DNA of 64,000 nt from Paraburkholderia sartisoli (GCF_900107685.1 NZ_FNRQ01000003.1:1-64000); one strand, 5' to 3'. Shown: positions 45,021 to 56,295, numbered from the stretch's first letter. Translations and numbers: made by a program. The notes: generated from the sequence alone by a model not told the origin.

Positions 45021-45487
45021 TACAGATCCTCCGGTCAGGGGCCGTTCACGGCGCGGGTCGCGCGCGATCGAAGCAGGCTGTTTCCACCAGATCACCTTAC
45101 GCGGGAAATCCGCGCCGATGAAAATCGAAAATAATTCAAAAATATTCAGGGAATATTCACCGATATCCGTTCTGCCTGACGTTCTGTTTGATTTATGCCC
45201 GCGAATCGGGTCATGTAACCGATATGCAAGGCAAGCCGTCATAAAGCGGCCGTTTTTGCCGCAAGGCTGCGCGCCTTCATGCACGCGCCGGGTTGCATTC
45301 AGTGAATGGATCCGCATGAGAGCCTCATTTCCGACCGGGTTGATTACATTCTGATTCTTTTGTTTCGGCTTATCAGTTCCGCATTCGTTTTTTCATCAGT
45401 TTATTTTCCCTAGAATGAATGGCACCTGCCGTTGCGCACAGCACGTATGCGTGCGCGCGCTTACAACACGCCCTTTCCGGATGGCTC
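45021..45487. other. 467-bp divergent intergenic region in the exopolysaccharide locus
   Basis: No gene is convincing here. The sequence is AT-rich for this genome, especially about 45115-45180. It separates the propeller gene (minus) from the acyltransferase/SGNH/gmd set (plus) and must contain two promoters. One clear inverted repeat lies inside it. Confidence 0.6.
45141..45157. promoter_or_regulatory. Inverted repeat AATATTC-AGG-GAATATT in a divergent promoter region
   Basis: A perfect 7-3-7 dyad lies in the AT-rich part of the 467-bp gap. It is a plausible operator for a regulator of the exopolysaccharide genes. The protein is not known. Confidence 0.35.
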
Positions 45488-46570
45488 ATGACAGCAAGCG
45501 TACAGCCTGCCTCGCCCTCTCATTCCCGTCGCATCGTCCAGCTCGACGGACTGCGCGCCCTCGCGGTTCTTGCCGTGTTTGCCCAGCATGCGCTCAAGGC
45601 GCCGTTGTGGATGGGCGTCGACCTGTTTTTCGTGCTGAGCGGTTTTCTGATCACCGGCATCCTGCTGGAACGCAAGGCGCGCCAGCAGTCGTATTTCAGC
45701 TATTTTTACGCACGCCGCGCGCGCCGCATCCTGCCGCCTTATCTGCTGCTGATGCTCGTTTCGTCGCTCGTGTTCGGGCTTGGCTGGGCGCGGCACTGGC
45801 AGTGGTATGCGTTCTTCGCGACGAACATCGGCGACGCGCTCGGACAAAGCGGCCACGACAGCCTGAACGTGCTGTGGTCGCTCGCGGTCGAGGAGCAGTT
45901 TTACATCGTGTGGCCGTTCGCGGTCCTGCTGCTGTCGCAGCGCGCGCTGGCGATCCTCGCCGCCGCGCTGATCGTGCTCGTGCCGCTGTTGCGCGCGGTC
46001 GCGACGCCATGGTTCGACACGTTCTGGCCGATCTACTACCTCACGCCGTTCCGCATGGATCTGCTGTCGGCGGGCGCGCTGCTCGCGGTGGCGGTACGGC
46101 GCGATCGCAACGCGCTCGAACGCTTCCGGGTGCCCGCCGTGTTCGCGCTGTTCGCGGCACTGGCCGTGCTCGCCGCGCTGCATCTGCATTTCCCCCGCTT
46201 TCGCGCGGAAAACACGCCGCTTTCGAATGCGTGCCTCTACAGCATCTCGCTCGTACTGTGTACATCGGCGCTCGTGATCGCGTTGCAGTCGAAGGGCATC
46301 GTCAGGCAGGTTCTGTCGCATCCGGTACTCGTCTATGTCGGCACGGTCAGCTACACGATTTACCTGATTCATCTGACCGTGCTTTACATGCTGTGGCCGC
46401 TTGCGCTGAATCGTTACGTCACCGCCGCGCTTGCGCTCGCCATCACGCTCGCCTACGCCACGCTCACGTGGTTCGCGTTCGAGCGGCGTCTGATTGCCGG
46501 GGCGGGCGCGGGTCGGGCGAGCGTGCAAGCGGTGCCGGCGCAGGGCGGGTCCGCCGGATCGCGCACGTGA
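45488..46570 (+). CDS. Acyltransferase 3 family protein (OafA-like)
   Basis: A 360-residue membrane O-acyltransferase. The typical opening is IVQLDGLRALAVLAVFAQH, and the ARRARRILPPYLLLML block and SLAVEEQFYIVWPF follow. About ten membrane segments are present. It would acetylate the polysaccharide. The start MTASVQPASPSH is likely. It resembles the acyltransferase before bceP in position (bceO) and precedes an SGNH hydrolase gene by 35 bp. Confidence 0.87.
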   Translation: MTASVQPASPSHSRRIVQLDGLRALAVLAVFAQHALKAPLWMGVDLFFVLSGFLITGILLERKARQQSYFSYFYARRARRILPPYLLLMLVSSLVFGLGWARHWQWYAFFATNIGDALGQSGHDSLNVLWSLAVEEQFYIVWPFAVLLLSQRALAILAAALIVLVPLLRAVATPWFDTFWPIYYLTPFRMDLLSAGALLAVAVRRDRNALERFRVPAVFALFAALAVLAALHLHFPRFRAENTPLSNACLYSISLVLCTSALVIALQSKGIVRQVLSHPVLVYVGTVSYTIYLIHLTVLYMLWPLALNRYVTAALALAITLAYATLTWFAFERRLIAGAGAGRASVQAVPAQGGSAGSRT

Positions 46571-46605
46571 GCGCGCGCCGCTTTCAACTTCGACATCGAT
46601 TCTCC

Positions 46606-48418
<1,813 letters not shown>

Positions 48419-48447
48419 GGCTGGTTCGTGTTGCGGATGCCCCTGCG

Positions 48448-48475
48448 TTGCATTTGCGGTGCAACGGCGTACAAT
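48448..48475 (+). promoter_or_regulatory. Promoter of the ParDE-like module
   Basis: TTGCAT (48448-48453) and TACAAT (48470-48475) are separated by 16 bp. TTGCA and TGCAA, 7 bases apart, form an inverted repeat over the -35 part, and GCAATTGC is a further dyad just downstream. The dyads suit autoregulation by the antitoxin-toxin complex. Confidence 0.5.
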
Positions 48476-48510
48476 GTCTGCGTCGCAATTGCAATGCACG
48501 GAGTTAGTCG

Positions 48511-48786
48511 ATGAAAACCGCCACCATCCCTTCCCTGCGGGTTGATCCCAAGCTGCGCGAAGCGGCCGAAAGCGTGTTGCTCGAGGGGGAAAGCCTGTCG
48601 TCGTTTGCGGAAGAATCACTGCGTGCCAATGTCGCTCGCCGTCAGATGCAAAAGGAATTCATTGCACGTGGGCTGGCTGCAAGGGACGAGGCGCGCCGAA
48701 CGGGCGAGTACTTCGACGCAGACGAAGTGTATGCCGAGCTCGAGGACATGCTGACTGCCGCGAAAGGGCACGAGGGCAACCGTTGA
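48511..48786 (+). CDS. Ribbon-helix-helix antitoxin (ParD-like)
   Basis: A 91-residue protein. The N-terminus ATIPSLRVDPKLREAAES followed by SLSSFAEESLRANV fits a ribbon-helix-helix DNA-binding unit, and the acidic C-terminal tail (YAELEDMLTAAKGHEG) would bind the toxin. It is followed by a toxin gene that overlaps its stop, as in parDE/relBE modules. Confidence 0.82.
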   Translation: MKTATIPSLRVDPKLREAAESVLLEGESLSSFAEESLRANVARRQMQKEFIARGLAARDEARRTGEYFDADEVYAELEDMLTAAKGHEGNR

Positions 48787-49082
48787 GTTATCGCGTACGC
48801 TATACCAGTGCCGCGCGCGCTGATTTGCGGCGGCTGTACGGTTTCATGCTCGAACATGATGTAGCCGCGGCCGGGCGGGCCATTGAAGTCATCCGCAAGA
48901 GCACTGAAGTCCTCAGAGCGTTTCCCTTCTCCTGTCGCAAAGCCGATCCTGCCAATCCCTTCCTGCGGGAGCTGATCGTAAGCTTTGGCGGCTCTGGATA
49001 TGTTGCCTTGTTCGAGATCGAGGATGACACCACGGTGACGATTCTCGCCATCCGCCATCAACGCGAAGACGACTACCACTAG
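48783..49082 (+). CDS. RelE/ParE-family toxin
   Basis: A 99-residue toxin starting at TTG overlapping the antitoxin stop by four bases. YRVRYTSAARADLRRLYGFMLEH and the C-terminal VTILAIRHQREDDYH are RelE/ParE-superfamily features. ParE toxins act on DNA gyrase and RelE toxins on ribosome-bound mRNA, and the target here cannot be told apart by eye. Confidence 0.82.
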   Translation: MSYRVRYTSAARADLRRLYGFMLEHDVAAAGRAIEVIRKSTEVLRAFPFSCRKADPANPFLRELIVSFGGSGYVALFEIEDDTTVTILAIRHQREDDYH

Positions 49083-49177
49083 TCCCCGCCCTTTGACGAG
49101 GGCTTGCCCACGCGACTGAATGCCACCGAAACCGCCAGCCGTTCCGTTAAAGCGTTGCCAGTTACAGTGCTTGCTCC

Positions 49178-49208
49178 ACGCCTCAGTTCATGAATTGAGG
49201 CGTTTTTA
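49178..49208 (+). terminator. Intrinsic terminator between the two toxin-antitoxin modules
   Basis: ACGCCTCA and TGAGGCGT form an eight-base-pair stem, extended inward by a TTCA/TGAA pair, followed by TTTTTA. It ends the parDE-like transcription unit and may also serve the convergent hipA gene. Confidence 0.6.
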
Positions 49209-49247
49209 CTTTAGGTAAGCCACCCGTTGCCCCGATGGCTGCACGCC

Positions 49248-50597
49248 TCAGCCGGGCGACATGTCTCCGAGCGCCCGGGCGGCACCCAGCAACCCGCCCA
49301 GCACCTTGTCGGCCACCTGCTGCGAAAAGCCTTGCGGCAGCTCTGCATGGACCTGCGCCACCACCTCGGGCGTCCGCGTGACCAGCTCCTCGAGCAGCGG
49401 CTCGGCGTTTTCTCCATAGCCGACTTTTCTGGCCGTGCTGTTGAAGTGCCGGCGCTGGATGTCATGCGTCTGGTAGTGCCGGTTCTTGCCCAGCAGCGCC
49501 ATCGCCAGTTTAAGGTCCTGCGCAGCCCACTGGTTCGGCCCTTCGCCGATGACCGGATACGCGGACATCACGTCATACATCGGCGTGAGCCGGAACCGTC
49601 CGGCTGTCCCGGCCCGTAGCTGGATGCTGAAGTTCTTGGCATGGCCGTCCGGCGCGCGCAGCATCCAGAACAGGATCTGCGAAGCCATGAGCGCGCGCAG
49701 GTCCCGCCCGGCATCCAGCGACTGCTGCACGAGCGTGAATAGTTGCCTGAGGCCCGGCCCGCCTTCATTCTCGTACTTGACGAGTGGCGATGTTCCAGTG
49801 GCCTGGCAGAAGTCTTCCTGCACGAGCCGGAACAGCCGGGTGCCGTCGGACGACACGCGGCGGTCGAACCGCTCGACGACGAGTACCCGCTGTTTGCCGA
49901 ACGTGGCGATGTCAGCCTGCGCCGTGGACAGCCCGTACGCCTTGAAGAGGCGAAGGCAGAGCCACTCGTTGTCCACCGAGGTGCTGAAGTCTGCCCGCCG
50001 GCCGCCGACGAGGCCAAGCGGCAGCTTGAAGATGTGCGTGGTGGGCGTCGCGCCGCGCGGCTTCATCCACCTGCCATCCCACCACAGGAAAGCATCCTTC
50101 TCCTGGGCGCCGGCCAGCGAAATCCGGAAGTCGTCGTCAGGGTCTCTCGCGCCGGTGAAGCGGTCCGGGGTCACGACTTCCAGCAGGTGGCGTTCGATGG
50201 CTTCGTCGTCCATGACAATGCCGTCGATGTGGTCGAGACCGGAAGGCGTCTCGCCTTCTGGCAGGAGTTGCAGTGCGCCGACGCAATCGCGCCCGATCGC
50301 GGCCAGCAGGTCGAAGGCTTCGGTGGACCCGGTCTTGAAGCGGGCGGCAACGCGCTTGCGGATGATGTCGCTGTCAGGCAGCAGACCTTCGAAGTAGTGG
50401 GCGACGTTGGCGCCTTTCAACGGTTCGTTGTTCAGGTTGAAGGGCAGCGACAGGGATATGGGCCGTCCACGCGGAGAGGCAAGCCAGCCCGCATCGTATT
50501 GCAGCTCCATGTCGCCGCGAGCCGTGATGGTCCAGCGGCCTACGTATTCGCCGTTGGCCCAGAGCGCCAGGGTTTGACTGTGTGAGCGCCGCCCCAT
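49248..50597 (-). CDS. hipA: HipA-family serine/threonine kinase toxin
   Basis: A 449-residue HipA-like kinase. The catalytic Asp region is DGHAKNFSIQ and the metal-binding Asp lies in TPMYDVMSAYP, both as in HipA. HipA phosphorylates Glu-tRNA synthetase in E. coli and causes persistence, while targets vary between homologues. The start MGRRSHSQ follows one base after the hipB stop; an in-frame start at 50642 would lie in the hipB gene. The kinase is expected to be neutralised by the adjacent antitoxin. Confidence 0.9.
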   Translation of the reverse strand: MGRRSHSQTLALWANGEYVGRWTITARGDMELQYDAGWLASPRGRPISLSLPFNLNNEPLKGANVAHYFEGLLPDSDIIRKRVAARFKTGSTEAFDLLAAIGRDCVGALQLLPEGETPSGLDHIDGIVMDDEAIERHLLEVVTPDRFTGARDPDDDFRISLAGAQEKDAFLWWDGRWMKPRGATPTTHIFKLPLGLVGGRRADFSTSVDNEWLCLRLFKAYGLSTAQADIATFGKQRVLVVERFDRRVSSDGTRLFRLVQEDFCQATGTSPLVKYENEGGPGLRQLFTLVQQSLDAGRDLRALMASQILFWMLRAPDGHAKNFSIQLRAGTAGRFRLTPMYDVMSAYPVIGEGPNQWAAQDLKLAMALLGKNRHYQTHDIQRRHFNSTARKVGYGENAEPLLEELVTRTPEVVAQVHAELPQGFSQQVADKVLGGLLGAARALGDMSPG

Positions 50598-50598
50598 C

Positions 50599-50862
50599 TC
50601 ACCACTCCGTCTTGCTGGCCGGTTCCTGGCTCTCGCGCTCACCCAGCCGCAGTTCCAGTCCGACGGCCATGCACCAGCCCAGCAACTGCCTGAAGCTCAG
50701 TTCGTCAGGGTGCTGCTCCAGGTAGGAGACGCGGTTCTGGCTCAAGCCCAACCGGACCGCCACCTCCGCCTGCGTGAGCTTGCGGTGCTTGCGGGCAGCC
50801 TTCAGCAATTGACCGAGCTGCAAGGCAGTCACGAGCAGTTGGGACTGCGAGGTGAGAGACAT
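50599..50862 (-). CDS. hipB: HipB-like helix-turn-helix antitoxin
   Basis: An 87-residue protein with an HTH-XRE domain: GQLLKAARKHRKLTQAEVAVRLGLSQNRVSYLE. It would bind operator DNA and the HipA kinase. The ATG at 50862 (MSLTSQSQ) is chosen, as the upstream extension adds no recognisable sequence. Its own promoter region contains several TATCC/GGATA operators. Confidence 0.88.
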   Translation of the reverse strand: MSLTSQSQLLVTALQLGQLLKAARKHRKLTQAEVAVRLGLSQNRVSYLEQHPDELSFRQLLGWCMAVGLELRLGERESQEPASKTEW

Positions 50863-50863
50863 A

Positions 50864-50963
50864 GGATATATCCGAAATTCAGCTATTTTCATTTTAGCTG
50901 AAATTAAGATATTTTTCCAATATCCGAAATACGGATATTCTATGAATATCCGGGAAACGGATA
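50864..50963. promoter_or_regulatory. HipB operator array
   Basis: Three dyads lie within 100 bp upstream of hipB: GGATATATCC (50864-50873), TATCCGAAATACGGATA within a longer dyad (50919-50939) and TATCCGGGAAACGGATA (50947-50963). E. coli HipB recognises TATCC-N8-GGATA. These match that half-site with a spacing of seven bases, so they are probable HipB sites. The two larger sites are centred about 25 bp apart. Confidence 0.6.
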
Positions 50964-51126
50964 AATATCCGGCGGCCGTGGGGTATCAGGGTAACCGGCA
51001 GGCGCTTACGGATGGAACGAACCGGGGCGCCGCATCACGACGGGCAGTGGCTCAGGGTAAGGCCCGTCGCAACTGAACGCCACCGGTTTCCGCGGCATGT
51101 TCCCGACGCGTATTGAAGGAAGCGTC

Positions 51127-52293
51127 CTAATGGACGACGCCCGCCGCGATCGCCTCGTCGTACACCGAAGCCACGCGCTTCGCGATCACCGCATTGTCGA
51201 AGTTCTCACGCGCGTACGCACGGCATGCGTCGGCGTCCGGCAGCTTGAGCGAGCCGTCGAGCGCCGCCGCCAGCCCCTGCGCGATCGCCGCAGCGCCGGT
51301 GGCCGGCAGCACCAGGTCCTGCGACAGCCCCGCCACCGCTTCCGGCAATCCGCCCACTGGCGTGACGAGCACCGGCGTGCCCGATGCGAGCGACTCCACC
51401 GTGATCAGCCCGAATCCTTCGAGCGCGACGGTCGGCACCACGCTGATCGTCGCGGCGCGATACAGCGAGGCAAGATGCTGGTCGGGAACGAAGCCCAGCA
51501 GCTTGACGTTGTCCGCGAGACCGGCTTCGTCGATACGCGCCTGCAGCTCCGTTTCGAGCCGGCCCTTGCCCGCGATCAGCAGCAGCACGTCCGGCTGCTG
51601 GCGTTTGAGAAGTTTCACTGCGTCGACGAGATCTTCCAGTCCCATGCGCCGCACGAGCCGCCGCACCGCCAGCACGATCGGGCGTCCGAGCGGCAACTGG
51701 AGTTTGAGCCGCGCTTCCGTGGGCGTCACCGGCAGGTTGAACTGCTCGACGTTCACGCAGCCCGGCACGACGCGAATGCGCTCCGGCGAGATGCCATAGC
51801 GCGACGTCAGGATCTTGCCGAACGCATCCGAGAGCACGATCAGGCGCGACGAACGCGCATACACGGCCTGCTCCAGATAGTGCTTCGCGCGCTGGCCGAG
51901 CGAATCGGCGCCTTCGACGTGACTTTCGTCGGCCCACGGTCCCTGAAAATGCGAGACCTGCGGAATGCCGCGCGTGACGTCGAGACCCGGAAACGTGTAC
52001 AGCGCGAAGTGCGACGAGACCACGTCGGGACGCTCGATCTCGATCGCGGCGCGCAACGCGCGGCGCGCGGCCATCAGACGTCGCGGCAGCGACTGCGCAG
52101 CCGGGCCGAAGCCGCGAATCGCGCCATCGGTGTCTTCGGCGACGCGCGACGAGCCCGCGACGACGCCCCGTACCGCGACGCCCGCGCCCGGCAGCGCGCC
52201 GACGAGCGAGTAATACATGCGGTCGAGGCCACCGGCGCGCTCGGGGAACCAGTGCATGCCGATTTGCAGCGATTTGATTGAACGGGTTGTCAT
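51127..52293 (-). CDS. bceK: GT4 glycosyltransferase (BceK-like)
   Basis: A 388-residue GT4-type glycosyltransferase. The C-terminal nucleotide-sugar region contains VPTVALEGFGLITVESLASGTPVL, with the E-x7-E motif. RVVPGCVNVEQF precedes it. It adds a sugar to the lipid-linked repeat. Position after the other transferase genes matches bceK. AGGGAACAG lies upstream of the start. Confidence 0.83.
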   Translation of the reverse strand: MTTRSIKSLQIGMHWFPERAGGLDRMYYSLVGALPGAGVAVRGVVAGSSRVAEDTDGAIRGFGPAAQSLPRRLMAARRALRAAIEIERPDVVSSHFALYTFPGLDVTRGIPQVSHFQGPWADESHVEGADSLGQRAKHYLEQAVYARSSRLIVLSDAFGKILTSRYGISPERIRVVPGCVNVEQFNLPVTPTEARLKLQLPLGRPIVLAVRRLVRRMGLEDLVDAVKLLKRQQPDVLLLIAGKGRLETELQARIDEAGLADNVKLLGFVPDQHLASLYRAATISVVPTVALEGFGLITVESLASGTPVLVTPVGGLPEAVAGLSQDLVLPATGAAAIAQGLAAALDGSLKLPDADACRAYARENFDNAVIAKRVASVYDEAIAAGVVH

Positions 52294-52368
52294 GGCTGTT
52301 CCCTGGTTATTTTTGAACGTGGCTGCAACGACGGGCAGCAGTACGCGTGGCGATCACCGGTACGTGAT

Positions 52369-53583
52369 TCATTCGACCGTCTCCCGGTGCGCGAGCACGG
52401 GCGTGCGCACGACTTCGCCTGCGGTGCCGCGCGCGTCGCGCGGATCGTCGCGATGGCCGGCGATCTGCTGGTACAGGTCGATGTACTGGCGCGCCATGCG
52501 CGCCCAGCCGAAGCCGGTCGCGAGTTCGCTGGCGGCACGGCCCATCGCGCGCCGTACCGGGTCCGACGCGGCGAGGCGCGCAATCGCACCGGCGAGCGCG
52601 TGTGGATCGTCGGGATCCTCGAGCACGATGCCGCACTCGGGCGTGATGATTTCCGCGCCCCCCGCCGTGCGCGCCGTGACGACGGGCAGACCCGCGGCCA
52701 TCGCCTCGAGCAGCGACAGGCTCATCGCCTCATAGCGCGACGGAAACACGAAGGCGTCGACCGAATGCATCAGCACCGGCATCTCCTTCACGAGCCCGAG
52801 AAAATGCACGCGGTGCTCGATGCCGAGCGCGCGCGCCTCGTCCGGATACGGGCTGCCCGGCAGGTAACCCGCGACCGCGATCTGCACGTGCTCGGGCAAT
52901 TCCTTCAACGCCTTGAGCACCGTGCCGAGATTCTTGCGTGGCGTGCGCAGGTCGCCGACAAAGAGCAGCAGGAACGCGTCGGCCGGCAGGTTGAATTTCG
53001 CGCGATCGCCCGTGGCGGCCGCGAAACCCTGCGTATCGACGCCGTTATAGATCACGTCGACGCGGTTGCGCGGCGTGAGCCCGAGCGCGCGGATTTCGTC
53101 GGCGACCTTCTGCGAGACGGCCGTGATCACGCGCGAGCGCCGGTAGGCCCAGCGTTCGAGCCGCGCGTTGATGCCCGTGTAGAGGAACTGGTACGCGGAC
53201 CACACGCCCTTCGCTAGCCCGAACGGGTAGTACCTGCTGCCGAACCAGCCGCTGTGTACGAAGTGCGCGGTGTTCACGTCGGCCGCGATCCACGAGATAA
53301 AACCGTTCACGTGCAGCACGTCGTATTCACGACGATGCCGGCGCAGCCACCACGCGCTCTTGAGCGCGAACACCTGCTGGCGGAGCAGGTTCGACGGCCA
53401 CCCCTTGCCGATCCGTATCGGAATCCAGCGCACGTCCGGGTACGCCAGCAATTCCGGCGCGACGTGCGAGGCAATGAGGGTCACCGCGATATTTTCATCG
53501 AGGGCCGCGCGCGCGATTTCATGGTTGACGCGCCCCTGACCGTCGTTGTGACGCACGACGTGCGTGACGATGGCGACTCTCAC
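52369..53583 (-). CDS. bceJ: GT4 glycosyltransferase (BceJ-like)
   Basis: A 404-residue GT4-type glycosyltransferase. VDVIYNGVDTQGF and the C-terminal PSRYEAMSLSLLEAMAAGLPVV are typical. The GTG start lies immediately after the polymerase stop codon, and GGAG sits within the upstream gene. It is one of the repeat-unit assembling enzymes and the likely bceJ equivalent. Confidence 0.83.
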   Translation of the reverse strand: MRVAIVTHVVRHNDGQGRVNHEIARAALDENIAVTLIASHVAPELLAYPDVRWIPIRIGKGWPSNLLRQQVFALKSAWWLRRHRREYDVLHVNGFISWIAADVNTAHFVHSGWFGSRYYPFGLAKGVWSAYQFLYTGINARLERWAYRRSRVITAVSQKVADEIRALGLTPRNRVDVIYNGVDTQGFAAATGDRAKFNLPADAFLLLFVGDLRTPRKNLGTVLKALKELPEHVQIAVAGYLPGSPYPDEARALGIEHRVHFLGLVKEMPVLMHSVDAFVFPSRYEAMSLSLLEAMAAGLPVVTARTAGGAEIITPECGIVLEDPDDPHALAGAIARLAASDPVRRAMGRAASELATGFGWARMARQYIDLYQQIAGHRDDPRDARGTAGEVVRTPVLAHRETVE

Positions 53584-55053
53584 TCAGTACACTCCATGAA
53601 GAATGAGATTCCGCCGGCGGTTCAGCTTTTGCCAGTGCGCCGCGGACAGAATCGAGAAGAAGCTCATGAACAGGAGCAGACCGCCCGTGCCCACGAGCGA
53701 ATTGGTGAAGACCAGCATCGAGAAACACGCAAGGCCAAGGCTCAGGCACGCGCCCGCGAACTTGTCGTCGCGAAGCGCGAACGAAGCCAGCACGGCGCGC
53801 ACCAGCAGCCACAGAACGCCCGACATGTAGAGCAGCGTGCCGGGCCAGCCGAGCACGAACGGAATGTTCATCACGCCGCTGTCGAAGTTGCCGTATTTGC
53901 CGAGTTCGCCGCCGCTGTCGCTCGACAGCTTGGTCGACGTGCCGGTGGCGCCGAGCCCTTCGCCCTGCACGTCGGTGAACGCGGTTTTCGCGAACGTCGC
54001 GTAGAACTCGTTACGCGCCGCATAGCTCGTGTCGTCGTTGAGGTTGACGAGGGTTTGCAGGCGCGTCTGCATGCGCTCCGCGACCGGGCCCACGGCCAGC
54101 AGCGGCACGCACAGGCCCGCGAGCAGCACGGCGCTCGCGACGATCCGCACGCGTACGCGGTTGTTCGACTTGACGAGCTGGATCATCAGCGCGACGACCC
54201 AGCCGCCCCACGTCGAGCGCACGAGGCTCAGGGCAAACGCGATAAAGCCGAGCGCGCCCGCGATCCAGCGCACCCGGTGCTGCGCCGCCATCACGAACAC
54301 CATCGCGCCCATCATCGCGAGTGCGAACGGGCCGGACGAATTCATCGTGCTGAACACGCGCACGCCGAGCGGCACGGGGTCGCCCTGCGAGTTCATCTGC
54401 GAACCGAGCATCCACATGGCGTCCCACGGCGGCATGATGAAGAACTGCACGAGACCGTACGCGCCCATCGCGAGCATGCCCCAGATGAACGTGTTGACGA
54501 TCACCTCGCGGTATTCGGGGTACTGGCGCGTGTTCGCCATGATGTGAAAGCCGATCAGCACCGGATAGATCCAGTTCGCGAGGTCGTACAGCGCGGCGAG
54601 CGGCCCGCTCGACACGACGCCGACCAGAAACGCATACGCCAGACCCGCGAGAATCAGCAGCACCGGCAGGCCGCGCCGCTGCGCGAGCAGCGGGTAATAG
54701 CGCAGCAGCGACAGGCCACTGATCATCGTGACAGCGAGCGGCGCGACCTGGATCAGGCTCGTCGGCGTGAACGAGCCCTTCGACCAGTCCGCGAGACGGC
54801 GCACCTCGGGGCTCAGGAACCACAGCCACCACATGAAGCCGACATAGCGCGCGGGGCTTTTGAAGTACAGCCAGAACCCCGTGAGAATCGCGAGCACGGG
54901 AAACGCAAGCCTCAGCACGTTGCCCTGGTGCGCGCCGATCAGCACGGCCGTGACCAGCCACAGCAGCGCCTGCGGCAGCCACGCCTTGCGATCGCCGCTG
55001 AAAAAGCGCGACGGACGCTCGTCGATTTCGGCGCGTGCGACGGCCATCGTCAT
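53584..55053 (-). CDS. bceI: Polysaccharide polymerase / O-antigen-ligase-like membrane protein (BceI-like)
   Basis: A 489-residue polytopic membrane protein with about 11-12 segments and a large periplasmic loop (residues about 330-390), as in Wzy/O-antigen ligase proteins. Its place among glycosyltransferase genes next to a flippase/export set identifies it as the likely polymerase. It starts at an ATG overlapping the preceding stop (ATGA). Catalytic residues cannot be verified by eye. Confidence 0.78.
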   Translation of the reverse strand: MTMAVARAEIDERPSRFFSGDRKAWLPQALLWLVTAVLIGAHQGNVLRLAFPVLAILTGFWLYFKSPARYVGFMWWLWFLSPEVRRLADWSKGSFTPTSLIQVAPLAVTMISGLSLLRYYPLLAQRRGLPVLLILAGLAYAFLVGVVSSGPLAALYDLANWIYPVLIGFHIMANTRQYPEYREVIVNTFIWGMLAMGAYGLVQFFIMPPWDAMWMLGSQMNSQGDPVPLGVRVFSTMNSSGPFALAMMGAMVFVMAAQHRVRWIAGALGFIAFALSLVRSTWGGWVVALMIQLVKSNNRVRVRIVASAVLLAGLCVPLLAVGPVAERMQTRLQTLVNLNDDTSYAARNEFYATFAKTAFTDVQGEGLGATGTSTKLSSDSGGELGKYGNFDSGVMNIPFVLGWPGTLLYMSGVLWLLVRAVLASFALRDDKFAGACLSLGLACFSMLVFTNSLVGTGGLLLFMSFFSILSAAHWQKLNRRRNLILHGVY

Positions 55054-56249
55054 TGCCCCCTGCCGGCCTGATGCCGTGAACGCGGTTGCGTGGCCTGCGC
55101 GGGCTGTGCGGCTTGCGCGCCACCGCCGCCCGCGCGGCGCCGCGCTTCGTCGACGGAGCGGCCACGCGGCGCCGCGCGCCGGCTCATCAGATCACGCGTG
55201 ATGCGCACGTGCTGCTGCGCGAACTGCACGGTGGTGAGTTCGCGCGTGGTCACCTGATGCGCGGCGGCCTGTGCCTGACGCAACGCGTCGCCGGGCGTGG
55301 CGACGAGCCGGTCGACCGCCTGACGCAGCGCCTCTGGATCGAACGGCGGCACGTACGCGGCCTGCGCGTCGGTGAAGTAGTCCTTCAACGCGCCGACATC
55401 GGTGACGATCATCGGCTTGCCGAGCGCCGCGGCTTCGAGCATCACCGTGATGCCCGACGCGTGTGCGTTCGGCCGCAGCGGCACGACGACCACATCGGCC
55501 CAGTCGTACAGCTCGCGTTGCTTCTTCAGGCCGGCCGCGGGCGCGATCTCGACGTTCGGGGCGCGCAGCGACGACGGAATGCGCCGGCGCGTCGCCAGCC
55601 TGACGGTGTAGCGCGCATCGTTGCCATAGGCGCTGATGAGGCTTTCCCAGTCGCGATCGCGATCGTTGCCGATCGCGGCGATGCGCACCGGTGTGTGCGG
55701 CTGCCAGGCAACCGGTTCCTGCACCGGAAAATCGCGCGTGTTCAGGCCATAGTAGACATGCACGGCGTCACGGTCGAAGTAACGGCGGCACAGCGCGGCG
55801 TTTTCCGAGGCGAGCGTCGTCAGCACGTCGGCGCGCGCGATCAGCTTGCGATACGCCCAGCGGCGCAGCGCGCCGTAGTGCGGCCATTTGTCGAGCAGCC
55901 ACACGCTTTGCGCGAGCAGCAGCGGCTGGCGTTTTTGCCGCCGATTGAGCAGCAGCAACAGCGCCACGCCAAGATGTTCGTGTTCCGTGTGCGTCCACAC
56001 CACGTCGGAGCGCATGATTTCGTCGCGATTGCGCAGCGTGTGAATGAAGTCGAAACCAAGCACGGCCTTCAGCCCGCGGCGCAGGAGCCGCATCGGCAGA
56101 CGCTCGCGGGCGTCCTGCGAATAGCTCAGCGCGAATTCATCCGATTCGGCATGGTGATAGCCGTACAGGCAGCCGATGTCCTCGCCCTTGCGATAGAAAC
56201 GCGGATCGGCGCCGTAAAACAGATGGACGTGGACGTGGGTCACACTCAT
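55050..56249 (-). CDS. bceH: GT4-type glycosyltransferase (BceH-like)
   Basis: A 399-residue glycosyltransferase. The C-terminal part includes VVVPLRPNAHASGITVMLEAAALGKPMIV, the GT4-like donor site. It starts MSVTHVHVHLFYGAD and ends in a low-complexity basic tail. Position after the GT2 gene fits bceH. Donor unknown. Confidence 0.8.
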   Translation of the reverse strand: MSVTHVHVHLFYGADPRFYRKGEDIGCLYGYHHAESDEFALSYSQDARERLPMRLLRRGLKAVLGFDFIHTLRNRDEIMRSDVVWTHTEHEHLGVALLLLLNRRQKRQPLLLAQSVWLLDKWPHYGALRRWAYRKLIARADVLTTLASENAALCRRYFDRDAVHVYYGLNTRDFPVQEPVAWQPHTPVRIAAIGNDRDRDWESLISAYGNDARYTVRLATRRRIPSSLRAPNVEIAPAAGLKKQRELYDWADVVVVPLRPNAHASGITVMLEAAALGKPMIVTDVGALKDYFTDAQAAYVPPFDPEALRQAVDRLVATPGDALRQAQAAAHQVTTRELTTVQFAQQHVRITRDLMSRRAAPRGRSVDEARRRAGGGGAQAAQPAQATQPRSRHQAGRGQ

Positions 56250-56295
56250 GCAGGAACTCCCGGCTTGTTATGAAGGACTTCGGCTTGGGTGGCGC

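Noticed and set aside
45415..46605. Open frame preceding the SGNH hydrolase in the same frame
   Set aside because: Arg-rich shadow of the acyltransferase gene; the real SGNH start is the ATG at 46606 with a signal peptide.
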